Notes under the pieces: model-generated
Databases searched by the model: none
What the model was told of the DNA's origin: nothing
What the model saw: only the letters and a program-made list of their open reading frames with translations
In this document: positions 33,239 through 46,407 of the stretch, piece by piece
How the letters are laid out: each line of letters starts with the position of its first letter
Position numbering within the stretch: position 1 is the stretch's first letter
Made by a program: the position numbers and the translations under genes
Assembly (NCBI RefSeq): GCF_008831285.2
Contig: NW_022204771.1
Location: 1-51,899 of the forward strand
From: Nymphaea colorata
Lineage: Eukaryota > Streptophyta > Magnoliopsida > Nymphaeales > Nymphaeaceae
Length of the DNA stretch: 51,899 bases
Direction of reading: 5' to 3'

Positions 33239-34119
33239 TCACATCCATCCTCCTACTAATTTTTTCATTATATCTTCTGCTCTTTTCTTGCGATCGTTGT
33301 CTGAAATTGCCTGCTTTTTGCTTGAAATTTCGCGAAGGTTCAGCATTTATCCCATTAAGCTTTCAAAGCATTCATTTCGCTTTATAACTGCTCATCTGTC
33401 ATCTCTTATTAGGCCGGTTCTGCTTACTCGCCTTTTACCTATTCGTGCTTTTACTCCTGCTTTGCGTCATTTGATGTTTTCGGCTCACTTTTCACTTATT
33501 TCTTCTCTTTTTCGAAAGTTTTCCTTGTGATGTTCGGCCAAGGAGTCGTCTATATCAATTAAAGTAAATTAAAGATGTTTCCATCTTCGTATGTATCAGC
33601 TAGTAGGCCTGTTTTCGTTCTCTAAGGAGGATTCTGGTTGAGGAATTAAAGGTCTTCCTTGATGATTTCGATGAAGTTGTTGACTTCATTGGATATTTTA
33701 TGCTAATCAACCCAGGGTATAAGTTTATCCTTTGTGTTGACAATCAGTATAAAATTTTCAGGATTGTACTTGTTGATGACGTAGTCATATGTTTGCGAAG
33801 GGAAGCTTTCTTCTTGGTTGCTATCATGATCAACATATCTTGCTTATCTTCAGGGTTAGTATCCGCATGTTATTCCTCCTACATCGGTGGAGCTGATGCA
33901 ATTTATGAAGAAGTTGGCCATTCTTTCCTGATGACTCGAACGTCGGCAAGGTAATATTTGGTATCGAGATGGATTTGATCTTTGCTTGCTGAGGGAAAGT
34001 AAGTGCAGAGGACTTAGTAATATATCGTTACGGTTGCGCATTTGAAGGAAGTCACTCTATCTGTTCGATAAAATGAGCAGGCTTGACATTCCTTACACCT
34101 GCAGCTATGCTTGATTCAT
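33239..34119 (-). CDS. AAGAB/p34-like adaptin-binding protein
   Basis: The predicted protein has a segment DTKYYLADVRV, then FILIVNTKDKLIPWV. A C-terminal helical EQLQSEMNALKAQWDKM and EDIMKKLVGGWM end follows. This order (pseudo-GTPase part, linker, conserved C-terminal helices) resembles AAGAB/p34, an assembly chaperone for AP-1/AP-2 clathrin adaptors. The linker is Glu/Gln/Lys-rich. Frame slips near 33375, 33530 and 33770 are required, and the start (ATG 34119) is uncertain. The match is by short motifs and order, so treat the name as tentative. Confidence 0.45.
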
Positions 34120-34195
34120 CAATTATAATACCAGAATTAGCAGATCTATCGTCAAATGTGGGAAGTATGGGAATTAAATAACATGTGATGATAAA

Positions 34196-36573
34196 TCATT
34201 CAAAGATCATGTTTTCTGCTTTACTTTTTAACCTTTGGAGATCTAACTGCTCGCCAATTTTGTGGATGAGAGTATATGCTATGTATTAATCTTTTTGATT
34301 GATGTCTGGCTCGATGCTGAACATCGTTGCAGGGTTGCAACCCCAGTAGGTCTGCTTGAAGCATCCTGATTGCAGGCATTGAGAGTAGCTCCTTGATTAT
34401 ATCTCATGATCGCTTCCAAAGATCTTTTGCTATATGTAGGCGGGAGAGAAGACAGCAGAACTGAGTACCCAAGGCTACCATCAAACCGATGAAATTGATA
34501 AGGCTGAACTATTCTTGGAGCTTAGAAGCGAAGTAATAGTTTCCAAGTGCAAAGATTGCCAAGGAAAGCTAGAATATCTTCAAAATGGCCTTGGAGATGA
34601 CGAAATTCATAGGGAAAGTGTTTGAGGAACATTTCAAAAGGTTGTATTTGTCTATCCAATAATGCAAAGTAAGAATGATTATGATAGCTGGCACGCATAT
34701 CGGATTTATGTAAGAGTAGAAAACCAAGTAAAGACCTGAACAAGATAATAGCAGTATCTATCTGCAAAGTCAAACTCAGGAAGTTGATTGATTTCATTGT
34801 ATTGAACTTGGAACAATTAATCATGATCTAAAAATCCGTATCTAAACTTCTTCCACAGCCATTGGATCTGGCTATCGATTTGGAAAAAGTTCAAAGGAAC
34901 TGAAATCAGTCCAGAAATGATCATAAGATTGGAAATTTGAACCACCAAACCATCATTTAAGAGATAATGCTGTCCCTGTCTGAAAGAAAGGAGAAAATAC
35001 ATAGCAGCTGTGTTTAAAAATTGGGCAATAAACATCTTGATTATTAATGAAATCAATATTTTGTCTTTGTTTAATGTCTTTACTTATCCGTCATGAATTT
35101 GATGATCATTACCAATACATAGTTGACCCAATATACAATCAGAGCAATTAGCACAGTGTACCCATATCCAAGTCCTTGGCTGAGAAGATCACCACTATTT
35201 GAGTTTTTTATTATGTCTAATTTTTATTGCCCGACTCGATAGCAGTAATGACAGCAAAGACAACAATCAAGACAACTAAGAGGGCAAGATATGATATCAT
35301 AATCTTGGTCACTCTGGTCCATTTTCCTATTTTTAGGTTAAACCAGAAAATTCTGATAATAAGTTGCTTGATTGACCTTCAGTTGCTGTCCATTTATCTT
35401 TAAATGTTCAGAGTCGGTTTCATATAGATGTATAATGAAGTTTCTGTAATGCTGGAATTAAAAGGAAACGAACGCTTTGCCTGTAAAGTGGGCCTTGTTG
35501 AATTCTGTTGATCTATTTTGGGAGAATTGTTTGCATAGTTATAAATACTTTGTATTGATTTATGCTATTTTATCTGGGATTGAAAGCTCTCCAACTGTCT
35601 GAGAGCCATCTTATTTCTTTTATTTTCCTTTTGACAAATGCTCCTCATTAATTTTTATCTCTGCTCAAATAGCTACTATAATTCTTTCAAATCAAAGCAT
35701 AAAGATATAGATTTCACAATATTTTGCTCTTCAGGTTAATATTGGCTTCATTGATAAGTCTTTTGAAGCTTTTATGCTCAAGGCTATACTTAGAACTTCC
35801 TTCTTCTTTAATTTGGTTTAAGAATATGTTGATTTTTGCTTAAAAAAGATTCTTAAGTTATTACTCATAACTAACATTTCTCCTTACTATGTCTTGCTAA
35901 GTTCCAAAGGTATATTTTTGACCAAAATTGTAAAATCATCTTGTGTTTCATTATGAAGGTCAAGCATCCCATAGATATCGTATTGATATTTTCTCAAATA
36001 AACAAAGAAAATGATGGAGGCGCCGACCATAATGATGTTGAGTATGTTCATGATAGCAAAATTATACTCATAATTGGTCTTGCTAAACTTTACTGGGGAA
36101 AAGTGAATAAACCAAGAGTTGCCGCATTATTCATGATAAATCTTGCAATATTCGTCGGTGAAGTAGCTGATATGGGCTGGATAGAGGTTGGAGATGAAGA
36201 AGAGAAGAACCAAGTAGTAGATTGCCATCTTAATGAAGGTGAAAAACATTGATGCTCCGGAATCCAAGACAAAAAATTAAAGCCGACCATTGTGGCTGGT
36301 GACTGGAGTTGTGGAGATTGTCATCGGAAGCTGGATAGTGTTGATTGGCAATTCACAGCAAGGACATATGGTGATCTTTTCTCCCTTTTCGAAAGTAGGA
36401 TTGTAGCCGAATGCAGTGGCAGCCTTGTGAATCTCAGCAACTTCGTCATTCGGCGGGCATTGGTACATCATATCTAGCCTCCTCTTTATGAATTGCTAGT
36501 GATTGCTAAAATTAGACTCGGGATTGTGATTTGGATTTTCTCCACCAGGCTCATTATCTGAATCAGCTCTCAT
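34196..36573 (-). CDS. CSC1/TMEM63-like membrane channel protein
   Basis: This large multi-pass membrane protein (about 790 residues) starts at 36573 with an acidic N-terminus. A cysteine cluster (ICPCCELPIN) follows, then a first membrane helix. The C-terminal half has IIKMFIAQFLNTAAMYFLL, later a YWIDKYNLLK motif after several helices. Ciliate relatives of CSC1/TMEM63 (DUF221) hyperosmolarity-gated cation channels show this pattern. Several frame changes (introns or missing bases) occur between 35060 and 35920 and I did not resolve them. TGA at 34196. Function in osmosensing is inferred only from the family. Confidence 0.6.
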
Positions 36574-36682
36574 ATAATATGAATTAACAATTTAAATATA
36601 AATAAAGTAGATTTATTTAACTCTTTTTTGCATGTTTGGGATTATGAGCATCAAAATGATATGAATGATAAGTTATTTTTGA

Positions 36683-39264
36683 TCATTTTATTTGCTTGTT
36701 GTGTTTTATCACTTGGTAGAACTTGTTTAACTCTGTCTCCTGGTTTTTGTTGAATTATTTCATGATGAGTTCTTGAGTATTGATGCAATTGTTCATCTGT
36801 TCTTCGAACTCTTCGATAGATGTTTCCATCCAATGCTTGTCGTCTTCGGTTGGGGTGATGCTTTCCTGCTCGAGCTGCTTCTTAATGTCGCCCCAAATTT
36901 CGCCCATCTTGAAGTGAGGATACATCTGAATTACCTCCAATTTTTGCTGCTCGTAGGCATTCAAGTCGTTCCTGGCGAAGCCTACTCTGTAAAGAATGGA
37001 AAAGACGATCAGTCTGATATCGTATTGCTCCACTTCCTCACGGATACGATTGACTAGATATGTCTAAGTGCCGGCTTCTGTTAGATCCTTCAGGTAAGCA
37101 GGCTATGGCAAGTTCTTTTTGACCAGTTCTGGCACAAGTGGCTTTAACTTGTTGATAACCACTCCTTGCTCATATCTGACTCCATACTTTTCATCTTCTT
37201 CACTATACAGCTTGATCATCAGCTGGGTGGCATTGATCATCGACTTTTCGCTGTTCCATTAAAGGAATTCTTTTATGGCTTTGGAATTTTCAGTAAGGTA
37301 GGACAAGCAAGACAAAGCCATCTTCCTATGAACGTAGTCACAAGCTTAGATGAATTATAGCAAATCAAACAATCCTTGCGCACTTAAAAACCTTTACTCT
37401 GATCTTCTGCTTCCCAAAATACCGTTCCACAAGGCATTCAGCAAAGCAAGTCCAAGCAGACATACCGATTCGATGAAGCGATGTTTGGATCTTTAAGATA
37501 AGTGATTAGATGTCAACTCCATTCTTTTACCTGAAAAGCTTTTTGTTCTTTTTGCATCCGTTGCAGAGATTAGCAATTATAGTGAGGCAAAGCTATTTTA
37601 TCTCGATTGGATTCTCTTAGCCTTGCAAAAACTAAAGAAGATAATCAATGACGCCCTCTTCACTTATCTTGATCTTGTAGGACTCCTCAAATAGAGATGC
37701 ATTTGAGAATGCTTTAAGACATTTCTACCGACGTTCCATATCATTTGAATTTGACAGGAATTTGGTGAGGCAAAAGATTCCCTTTTTTTCTTAGAAATCA
37801 TCTTTCATGTGAAGAATAACATTCGAAAGTACAGAGAGTGCATGCCCTTGCAGCTCTCTTAGCTGAGGCCCGGACCACCTCGTAACTGCGTATGAAGTGT
37901 TAGCTGAGTCAATGTAAAGAAGCAAATATCTGATGAAGTGAGTAGTCTTCGCAAGTATGATCACATTATCATCTCGAGATTAAATGGCGCTAAGCAAGCC
38001 AGACCAGAAAGCTTTTTAACTAAAGATCTTCAGCATTAGTGCCAAATAACACTTTTCGATCAGCTGTTCTATTTTTGGATTAAAAGAAGGCTGCTTCATC
38101 AATAGTTGCATAGTTGAAGAGAATTTAGAGAAAAGAAGGCTCCTGCTTGCCATTTTCGGCTTCTCTCTTGGCTAAGAATAATGGAATTGTCTCAGGAATC
38201 GACAGGAGATAGTTGATAAAGATGACGATTTAGTTCCTTAAGCATTTATCCTCTAGCTTATACCCTTCCTTGATGACTCTTATCAGCAACTTCTGAAGCC
38301 CTGTGATGTAATTTTGATTATTGAGGGCGACTAAGCACTACACTCCTACTCCTTCGATGGCGGACCAAAAGATTTCAAACCCAGTTCGAATAAATCCTGA
38401 CCTAAAATCACCTCCAACCAGCATGATTTCCATCACAAGATGAAGCACTCCTTTTTTGCACAGCTATTCCGCCAGTTTTGCATACATCATCATGAACTCA
38501 TCAGTTAAAGTAGAGAATATAGGATCCTTCCTTGATTGCGGTAATCATAAAGCAATTATACCAAAGTTTCAAGAACTTTTGATTCATGGATAACTCTCAA
38601 CTGCTTCGTTCCTTCACTCATCAAAGAACCACAGGTGATGCAGTCTCAACTCCAGTGTTTCAATGACTTCCTATCTGCTCAAAATCTATGGGATTTGCCT
38701 CTAAGCAATCTTTTTAAATAATCAACAATTGACTATCTTAGAGACTACATGTGAGAAGACGCTTGACCCACTGTTGGTATCTTAAAAATGGCCTAAATAA
38801 ATAGATTTTTACTCCAAGATGTCAAGAATGAAGGAACAAGCCTCAGATATCGAAGCTAATCAGAGCCAGCGTTTCGATTAAACATAGAGCTTGGATCAAC
38901 GCAATCCACTTCCAAAACCTTTTGAAGCGCGGGCACCATTTCCTATACTCCTTTTTCGAGGTCGGACCGAGCATATTCAAAAATTTTGGTCAGGCCTTAG
39001 ACTTCCTAATAAAAGAATCCTTGCGGTCTTTCCTAGCTGAACTGTATGATGGCTTTGGCTTTTCGATCGTGAAGTAGTTATGTATATTATGACTCAAACA
39101 TCTCCAAGACATTATGAATGAGTGGTGTGAATGGAACTTTAGGAAGGCCTGTACTTTTTCACCATAGTTGAAAAAGGTTCGATTGACTGGATGCCTGTCT
39201 TTTGCATCTCCTATTATTGTTGATTGATGGTGCGGGCCTGACTGGTGGTTTTGTTTAGCTGCAT
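36683..39264 (-). CDS. Large armadillo/HEAT-type helical protein, possibly CFAP69-like
   Basis: About 860 residues of repeated helical pairs, for example LYIDSANTSYAVTRW and LCLTIIANLCNGCKKNKK, are typical of armadillo-like solenoids. The C-terminal part (DIRLIVFSILYRVGFARND, MGEIWGDIKKQLE) is reminiscent of CFAP69, a ciliary protein. I am not sure of that. It starts at ATG 39264 and ends at TGA 36683. Multiple frame slips remain unresolved in the middle. No membrane segments or catalytic motif. Confidence 0.5.
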
Positions 39265-39380
39265 ATAGAAGTTATAAATATTCAAATACAACAATAAAGT
39301 TATTGTCTTTGGGTTTGGTATTGATGATATAGGGAATTCAAAGAAGAGATAATCATCAAATGCCGATTTTATTTAATATA

Positions 39381-40506
39381 TCATAAAATGAACGTTTTGA
39401 TTCGTTTAGGTTGTTGCCTCCCTTCTGTGGACTGGATTTAAGCTTTCTTATCTTTTTGTTTGCTGACATAATCAGAATACTCTTCATACACGATTAGCGA
39501 GAATCTTTATCTTGAAAATTTGCAATATTTTTCTTTGACTGATCTCATAGTTTCCATATACTCCAACAAAAGCTTGACCAACTCTTTCTGGGACATGTTG
39601 ATTTGGTTATAATAGAGCTCTTCTCCTTCGACTCTCTTCAACTTGCTGACAGAGATATGGCTGACCAATATCAGTGACTATACGAAGCGACTCAAGGTGA
39701 ACATTTATCCCAATTTGCATAGGCTGTTCTTGTGTAAAGAGATGGAGATATCAAGGTAAGGTGGTTGTGCTAGCGTTCGTTTAGGACCTAATTGTAGATG
39801 AATAAAGTTGGGAGGCACTGATGAGTTTCGGGTAGACTTAAAAGTCCTTCATCAACTATAAATAGCAATCAAATGATTTGGTTTGGTAATCTTTCTCCTT
39901 TATTCCCAAATTTGTCTCATATTCAAAGTAAACCTAAGTCACCTAAAATTACTTTGTAGAGCTTTGTCAGTGAATCTCTTAATTTTAGGAGGAATTATTT
40001 GGTGTCTTCTTGAATTTACTCTGATTTTATGCCTCTTCTTTAAAGCTCTTCGTCAGTTATGTGAAGATAGAGCGTTTCCAATAAGACCAAAGATTTTTCA
40101 TTGCTCTTTCCTACTCAATTAAAATTAAATAGTCTTTCGTGGGCTACTGTAATCCAAAAAGATTTCCTTTGCTAATCCTGGCAAAAGTTCAAGAAATTAG
40201 GTATGAGTTAATGCTTTTTTTCGACCTTAATATCATCACTTTACCTTTCGTGTAGTAGAGTGTTGCTACCGAGACCCATTTTTTGGATTGTCTGCTAAAT
40301 TGATCTTCGCGACCAGCCAGTATGAAAAGTTATGTTGCCATTTCCATGAAGTATTTTTATTGCAATTCCGTATAGTTATATTTGGATCCTTTTCCGCAAT
40401 AGAATACAAAAACGGTTTAGATCTTCTTGATTATGTTCTGTTTTGAGTGGTCGAGACTTTTGTACTCTTGCGTTTTGTAGGGTGTTTACTTCGGCTTTTA
40501 GTACAT
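39381..40506 (-). CDS. Unknown protein with helical C-terminal repeats
   Basis: From ATG 40506 the sequence reads VFVFYCGKGSKYNYTEL and FMEMATxLFILAGR, then a helical FLLKLRDSLTKLYKVIL. Near the end come FTLSRFV, SHISVSKLKR and ELVKLLLEYMETM. It resembles hypothetical EF-hand-like proteins widespread in ciliates, but I cannot name it. About 370 residues. Frame changes near 40240, 40090 and 39940 need introns or missing bases. TGA at 39381. Confidence 0.5.
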
Positions 40507-40663
40507 ACTTTTTTTATTAAAGCCAATTAAAATTTATTTATATTATTAATTCTCTTACAAAAAATACCAGCAAATGTCAGATGATTTTGGCCATCTTCGG
40601 CAAAGGCCGTCGGGCAAGTTTTAAATAATCATTTTGGTTAGTTATATTTATAGGTCATTCAAT

Positions 40664-41763
40664 ATGAATAACTTGTATTTTAATTTTATTATCCAAATGC
40701 GTTCGAAAGCCAATGAAGACGAAGGGAAATTCGTATTGCCGACTGGAGTAGCCACCTCAGGAACATAACTCAAATCATTGCAGCAGAAGCTCTTACAGTA
40801 TAGTCCGCTAATATAGAAATTATTATGAGAACCATACACAACTCAATCAGTATCCCTACACCTCGTCAAAGGGCTCAGCAATGATGCAAAAAGCACAAGC
40901 AAATTCGAAAATGTGAATCCTAACATCATGGAGAAAGAACGATCACTGAAAGAGTTTGATACGTATGCCAAATTGCTCGCGAGCAGCAAAGGAATAACCT
41001 ATCAAGCGACCTTCAAGCTCAAATGGACTATAAAAATCTGAAAAGGCAATATTAAAGGCATCGGAATTTGGAAGAATAGGGCAAGCTGATCCGTCATACC
41101 GGCAAATTTGACTCCTTATAAAAGGAAAAAATTAAACAATTTAACAATAAGTACAAAATGGAAGCACAGTAAGATAGATTCATCAAAGATCAAAAGAAAT
41201 TCATGGAACTCAACATGCAACAACATGAAAAATAGTTCTACAAAAATAGATATAATGCAGGCGGGTTCCCGAGAAGTGAAAGCTTGGGAAGTCTTTCAAG
41301 GCCACAGGTCTATTCCAATCCAACAAAACAGGTACAATCATGATTTACTCAGTATTACTACTAGATTGAGAACGCGATGAGGGCCAGAGAATCTTCCATG
41401 CCAAGCAATCCCGAAACTTTTCGGAGAAATAGTTCATTCAAAGTGACTCACAACGAGGAAAAGATCCAAAAATTGGACAACATGTATGCTTCAAGCTTGA
41501 AATAGCACTACAACTACCACAGCAACATGCTATAATCATTCAAGAACAAGCAAATCCGTGAAAAGTAAGACCTGAAGCAAGTTCTATTGACCCAAATCAG
41601 GTAGAAATAGCAATTGAGAAACCAATAAAAACGAAGTCATCAAGAAATACCCTACACAACCAGAGATTACAAATCTCTTCATCACCCAATCAATAATCCA
41701 GTGGACTTCAAATACGCTCACGATAATCGTTACGTTATAACAGAGCTCAAATCTATAAAATGA
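40664..41763 (+). CDS. Coiled-coil/charged protein, unknown
   Basis: About 355 residues, Lys/Glu/Gln/Asn-rich, largely helical (FIKDQKKFMELNMQQHEK). It ends with a PYTTRDYKSLHHPINNPVDF stretch before TGA 41761. A 21-nt intron at 41332-41352 keeps the C-terminal half open. Two one-base slips occur near 40810 and 40990. Many in-frame TAA and TAG codons. No recognised domain; no signal or membrane segment. Confidence 0.6.
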
Positions 41764-41830
41764 TGATCTTAATAAGGTATAATTTTGCAAAAATTACTTG
41801 CTTTAATTCAGATTATAATTATAGTAAATC

Positions 41831-42323
41831 ATGGAGGAGTTAGGCATTATCTAAAATCCTTATAGTAACATAACCACCACATAGAATCTACACCTCTTGG
41901 AGCACTCGAAGGAAATTGCCTAGGAAAAGCAGGCTTTTCGTATGTTATCGGTGGAGCCATGGGATTCGTGATGGCTATGTTTATGAACGCTTTTGAAATG
42001 AGATAGATAGAGATTGGAAAAGTGAGAAGATCAACTGCGATTGTACTAAGGAAAGATTGGAGAAAGATGAAAGGCACAGCTAAAGGCTTTGCATCATTTG
42101 GTGGAGTATTTGTTTTATTCGAATGCATGATCGAGCATGTCAGAGCCAAAGAAGATGGGTTTAACTCTTTTTTATCAGGCTTTGCAACTTCAGTTGTCTT
42201 GGGTGGAAACCGTACTCGTCTATTTATTTAGTAATGAAAAGAAAGGAATTATTTTATTCGGGAATGGCAGGAGGATTAATGTGCTATGGTTTTTACAAAG
42301 TCTTCAAATGGATGGGGCACTGA
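41831..42323 (+). CDS. TIM22: Mitochondrial import translocase TIM22 (Tim17/22/23 family)
   Basis: This protein of about 164 residues has four hydrophobic segments. The family pattern reads LGKAGFSYVIGGAMGFVMA, TAKGFASFGGVFVLFECMIE, FLSGFATS and a last GMAGGLMCYGFY. TIM22 inserts carrier proteins into the inner mitochondrial membrane. Tim17/23 lack the CxxE-type middle helix seen here (F-x-C-M-I-E). One-base breaks near 41890 and 42207 (GGG run) must be allowed for. TGA at 42321 faces the DRC11 stop 37 bases away. Confidence 0.78.
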
Positions 42324-42360
42324 TTGTTATCTATTATGGGTAAAAGATATATCATCATTA

Positions 42361-44829
42361 TCACTTCTTTTATGGCTTCTTTTCAGGCTTCTTCTTGTCA
42401 TCTGGGTTTGCTGCTTTTTTATCTTATTTTTTATCCTTGAGGCCAATCACTTCATCTGTGAACTTTCTGATCTTATCGTATTCTCCAGAGAATACACAGA
42501 TCGAATTGGACAAAGGATTGATGAACTAGCTCATTCTCAAGGGCTCATCACTCATACGTTGGATTCGAAGAGGAGTTAAAACTCTTTCAATGCATTGCTT
42601 GAACTAAATAAATGAAAATGTACGCTTCCGACGGTGAATCCTTCACTGATGTGTGCAAAGGTTTCATAAGGGAATTCGTTTACCTGCTGACCAACCTTTT
42701 CTTCGATAAAATATCTAATGATCTGCTTCCTTGTGGCATAGTTCGGGAAAGGGAAATAGATCTTTTTATCGAATAGCTTTTTGCATTACTTGAGGGCAGC
42801 ATCGTAAGGCTTGTTTGTGCATGCAATCACAGCAATTCGGTCATTTTTAGTCCACAGTTTATTCTTTTTGAGATCTGCAATGATCTTCTTCATCTTTGGC
42901 CCAAAGACAGAAGCACCGTCTTTCTTTTTTTGCTTTACTCCACTGAAGATGGTCTAAAAATCATCAATCATAATAATGGCTGGCTGGTATTCCTTAGCGC
43001 ATATGATGACTGACCAGATCAGCTTGACCAGTTCAGATTTTTCTGAATATCTTTACTTGACATAATCAGGCGTCAAGTCAAAGATAATAGCATTTGTTTA
43101 TTGCTGAAGAGCTCTGATAGCTAATGTTTTTCCGGTTCCCATAGCTCCATAAAACAAGAACCAAGACCATTTCTCTAAGCGTTCCTTTGCAGCTGTGCTT
43201 CCCAAAGGAATGCCGATATACTCAGCAACCAAATTTCTTACTTGACATATAGATGGGTCAGGCAAGTATTCTGAAGTCTTTTCAATAAGATGGGTAACAG
43301 TGTTATGCTCTCCGATAAAGTCTCTAAGCTTGGCTGGAGTGAGAATCTTGGCGATGTTCTTCTCGTAAAGTTATTCCAAAAGTTCCTTTGGACTCTTTTT
43401 TCCAAGGCCTTGAGGAATCTTGATTTTTTTAACAGCTTTTTTGACTCTTCTGGGTTTCTTTTATCTTTTCTTTTTGATGCCATACTTAACTCTCATTCCA
43501 TCAAGTTCCAAGTTGATGATATCGTCAACCATTCTCTCGAGTTCCTCTTCGATTCCAGGCCTTAGCTCATCCTTTGCCAACTAACTGTCATAAATCTCCT
43601 CTGAGACTTCAGTTTAGTCACGATTTCCCCATGTATCAGTGTATTTTTTGATATTTTCTTCCATTTTGACAACAGTTTAGGTCGGTCCGATTGCGATATG
43701 CTCATCAATGAACTTTTCAACTTCATTTTTCTTGTTTCCCTTACCGTTATCTTTGGTTTATTTGGGTTTATCGTTCTTAGGCTTCGGAGCTTATTTTTCA
43801 ACAGCCTCTTCCTCTTTATCCTTATAGAAGTCTGCAGCTTTGTTGGGGACATTGCTAAACTCATGCATTTATAAGAACTTTTTCATCCATTTTCTTCTCT
43901 AATCCAACATCTTTTGCTTAATGCTTGGCTCTTCAGTCTTCTTTATCTGTGTGATCAATCCTTCTCTCTAGCCGAGGTAAGTTTATTATCTGCTTCTTTG
44001 GACTACTTTAAGATGTTGCCTCTGCTTTTCAGCAGCTTCTAGCAAACTTTTAGAAATGGGATCCTTCCTTATTCCTAAAAATTTGAGTTCCTCTTCTCTC
44101 ATCTTGCTAAGCTATTTTCTAGCTAGGAAGGCTCTCCAATACTTTTGGATGACGATGGTCCTCTGGTCTTCTTCGTTATTGGCTTCGTGGGATCTATCTT
44201 TAGTTTTATTTCTCATTTTTCCAAAGGAAAGGCCTCTCATGATGCCCTGTCTTCCTCTTTCCAATTTTTGGATGATTCTGATGGCAGTTTCAAGGTTGGT
44301 ATCAAGAGTGACGGTATCGGCAACAACTTCAGTCTATTCAGTGACTCCAAGTTCCTTTTGAATGCCCTTGACGATTTCGTCTCTCGGTGTGGGGTCATTG
44401 AAATATTGAGGTAATGGAATTGACAGAGCCTTGGGTGTAAGTTTCAGATCGATGAGGATGTCATCCAGATTGATGTAGTCGGTTTGGGGGTTAGAAGTAT
44501 GGGTGCTATACCTAATGACGTTCTGTTTGACTTCACACATGCGGACGATCACATTGTCGAGCATCTATCTCATGAGGATTCTTTTTTGGGGGTGGACCAT
44601 TTGGTCGAAGGAATCTTCAAGGTCGCGGTATATCTAGAGGTATCGCAAATAGAGAGCCCCGTAGTATTGGAACCACTCATAGTCATTTCGTTTGTAGGTT
44701 AACTAAATCATGCAATCCTTACGCCCTTATCTCCCTATTTTCCTCGAGGGGAAAGTTTTCCTCCTCGATGTTTTCGAGAAGCTTCGAGATGGCGGATTAC
44801 CACTTCTGGTTGTAGTAGGTTGTGCTCAT
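42361..44829 (-). CDS. DRC11: Dynein regulatory complex subunit 11 (IQCA1 homologue)
   Basis: About 820 residues, the size of human IQCA1. It has an N-terminal MSTTYYNQKW and an LEDSFDQMVHPQKR region. An IQ motif follows (IVIQKYWRAFLARK). Then comes a helical lysine-rich middle and an AAA-type ATPase domain with Walker A GAMGTGKT and Walker B IIMIDDF. DRC11 sits in the nexin-dynein regulatory complex of axonemes. Walker A is intact here, so ATP binding looks possible. One missing A near 44703 is likely. Many TAA/TAG codons are read as Glu. TGA at 42361. Confidence 0.9.
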
Positions 44830-44893
44830 TTTTCGAAAAGAATATACGAATTCTAAATTATATAAGTAAATATAATTCTAAATCAAAGAAAAT

Positions 44894-46175
44894 CAGTTAG
44901 TTTGCCTGCTGTGCTATAAGGCCGAGATTTTTAATTAGAGAGCGTAAAGCTTAGCACTTTATTGCGTTCGCTTTCGGTATTAGTTTAGATAATGGTCGCG
45001 CTATTCCTTCAAGAGGTCTAGCTATTTGATCAGAATCTATCTTTATTCATCATTTTTTTGGATCGAATACTCTTTAAACTCTTTGTTTTGGTGTGGTGTT
45101 GATTTTTTGAGTCTTTGAAGTTCTTGTTACTGTTGCAGTAGTGTCTTTTCAATTTGCTAGTTTTTATGGAGAAGAGCATCTATTTCTTATTTAGAGTTGA
45201 TTTCAATTAGATTCATTTCCATTCTGACAGCTTCAAGCTCTTCATTGAGTTTCCTATTTTAGGATTTAAGGTCACTGAGCTGAGCAATCATCTTTGGTCT
45301 TTCGATGTCAGTATAGTGGCTTTACTTATCTCCCATTCTATTTATCTCACTCTCCAGCTATGCAATATAGTCGATTTTCCTCTTTAGGGTAGCCTTTTGC
45401 TCATCAATATAGTTAATCATGACTATTTTTACTCGATAAGTTTTTCAATCTATTCATTGAGTTTCCTTGTTGGACTCTTCTAAAGCTGTTTCTTCTGCTT
45501 CAATCGTTCGATTTCTAGATTGGCTTACCTTATCTGTCCCTTTTGGCGATCGATTATGATGGTTTTCTAAGTCAGTGATTTTTGGAGGGTGTTCATTTCG
45601 ATAAAGACGTCTATGTTGCGTAGGTCTCTGCTTGAGTTTTTTAAGTCTAGGAAGAAATCGACTCCATTATCTTTTAGCTTAGATTATAATAGCTTATTAG
45701 TGACTGAAAGCTTTGTCCTGAGCTCCTATGATATCACAGTTTCGATGTGTAATGCTTGCTAAAGTTCTTTTACTCTTGCTGATAATTTTCCTACTTCACC
45801 CTTTGCGATTGTCTTCCTACTTTCATCCCTTTGCAATTCTGATTATTTGGTATCAATTTGCCTTTTCTGTTAATTTTCTGCTGCGTTTTTGAGACCAATC
45901 GAAGGGCTTTTATTTCTGTTATTTTTTTGATTTGGCTCAACTTTTTTCTCAAAATCTTCCTTGTTTCTTTTCTGTGGTCTGACTCGATTCCTCGAGCGAT
46001 CTGAATCTATTTTTTCCGGTTCTATTCTCTGGGGACTATTTGACACAGTTTTTTGACTATTGATTGGATGATTTTCATTATTGATCTTGATATATCCAGT
46101 CCTTGTCGGCGAATATTCTCCGATCTGAGCATTACTTTCGAACGCCAAAGGGGACCTCATATGCATTTCTCCCAT
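44894..46175 (-). CDS. Long coiled-coil protein, unknown
   Basis: From ATG 46175, a basic disordered head of about 100 residues (RNRVRPQKRNKEDF) leads into about 320 residues of uninterrupted coiled coil rich in Glu, Lys and Leu. The coiled coil is heavily encoded with TAA/TAG. It ends at TGA 44894 after a KISAL helix. A few frame slips (about 45270, 45420, 45010) are suspected. Neighbouring ciliary genes suggest a cytoskeletal role, but nothing in the sequence proves it. Confidence 0.6.
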
Positions 46176-46407
46176 TTTATCCTTGACGCATGTAGCTAAG
46201 TCATCCGAAGTTTACAATTAGAGTAGGCTAGACTATGCGGGGGTGTGTTTTCTCTCGAATCCTTGATCATCGGTTAAGGCGAGAGCAGGTTTTGCAGGTT
46301 GATGCACTAGGTATCGTCGGGTAGTTAAAGACTATCCTCCATCAATTGAATTGATTTAATTATTAACTGCAGCATCGCAAGTTATAAAATAAAATTCGTT
46401 ATCATTC

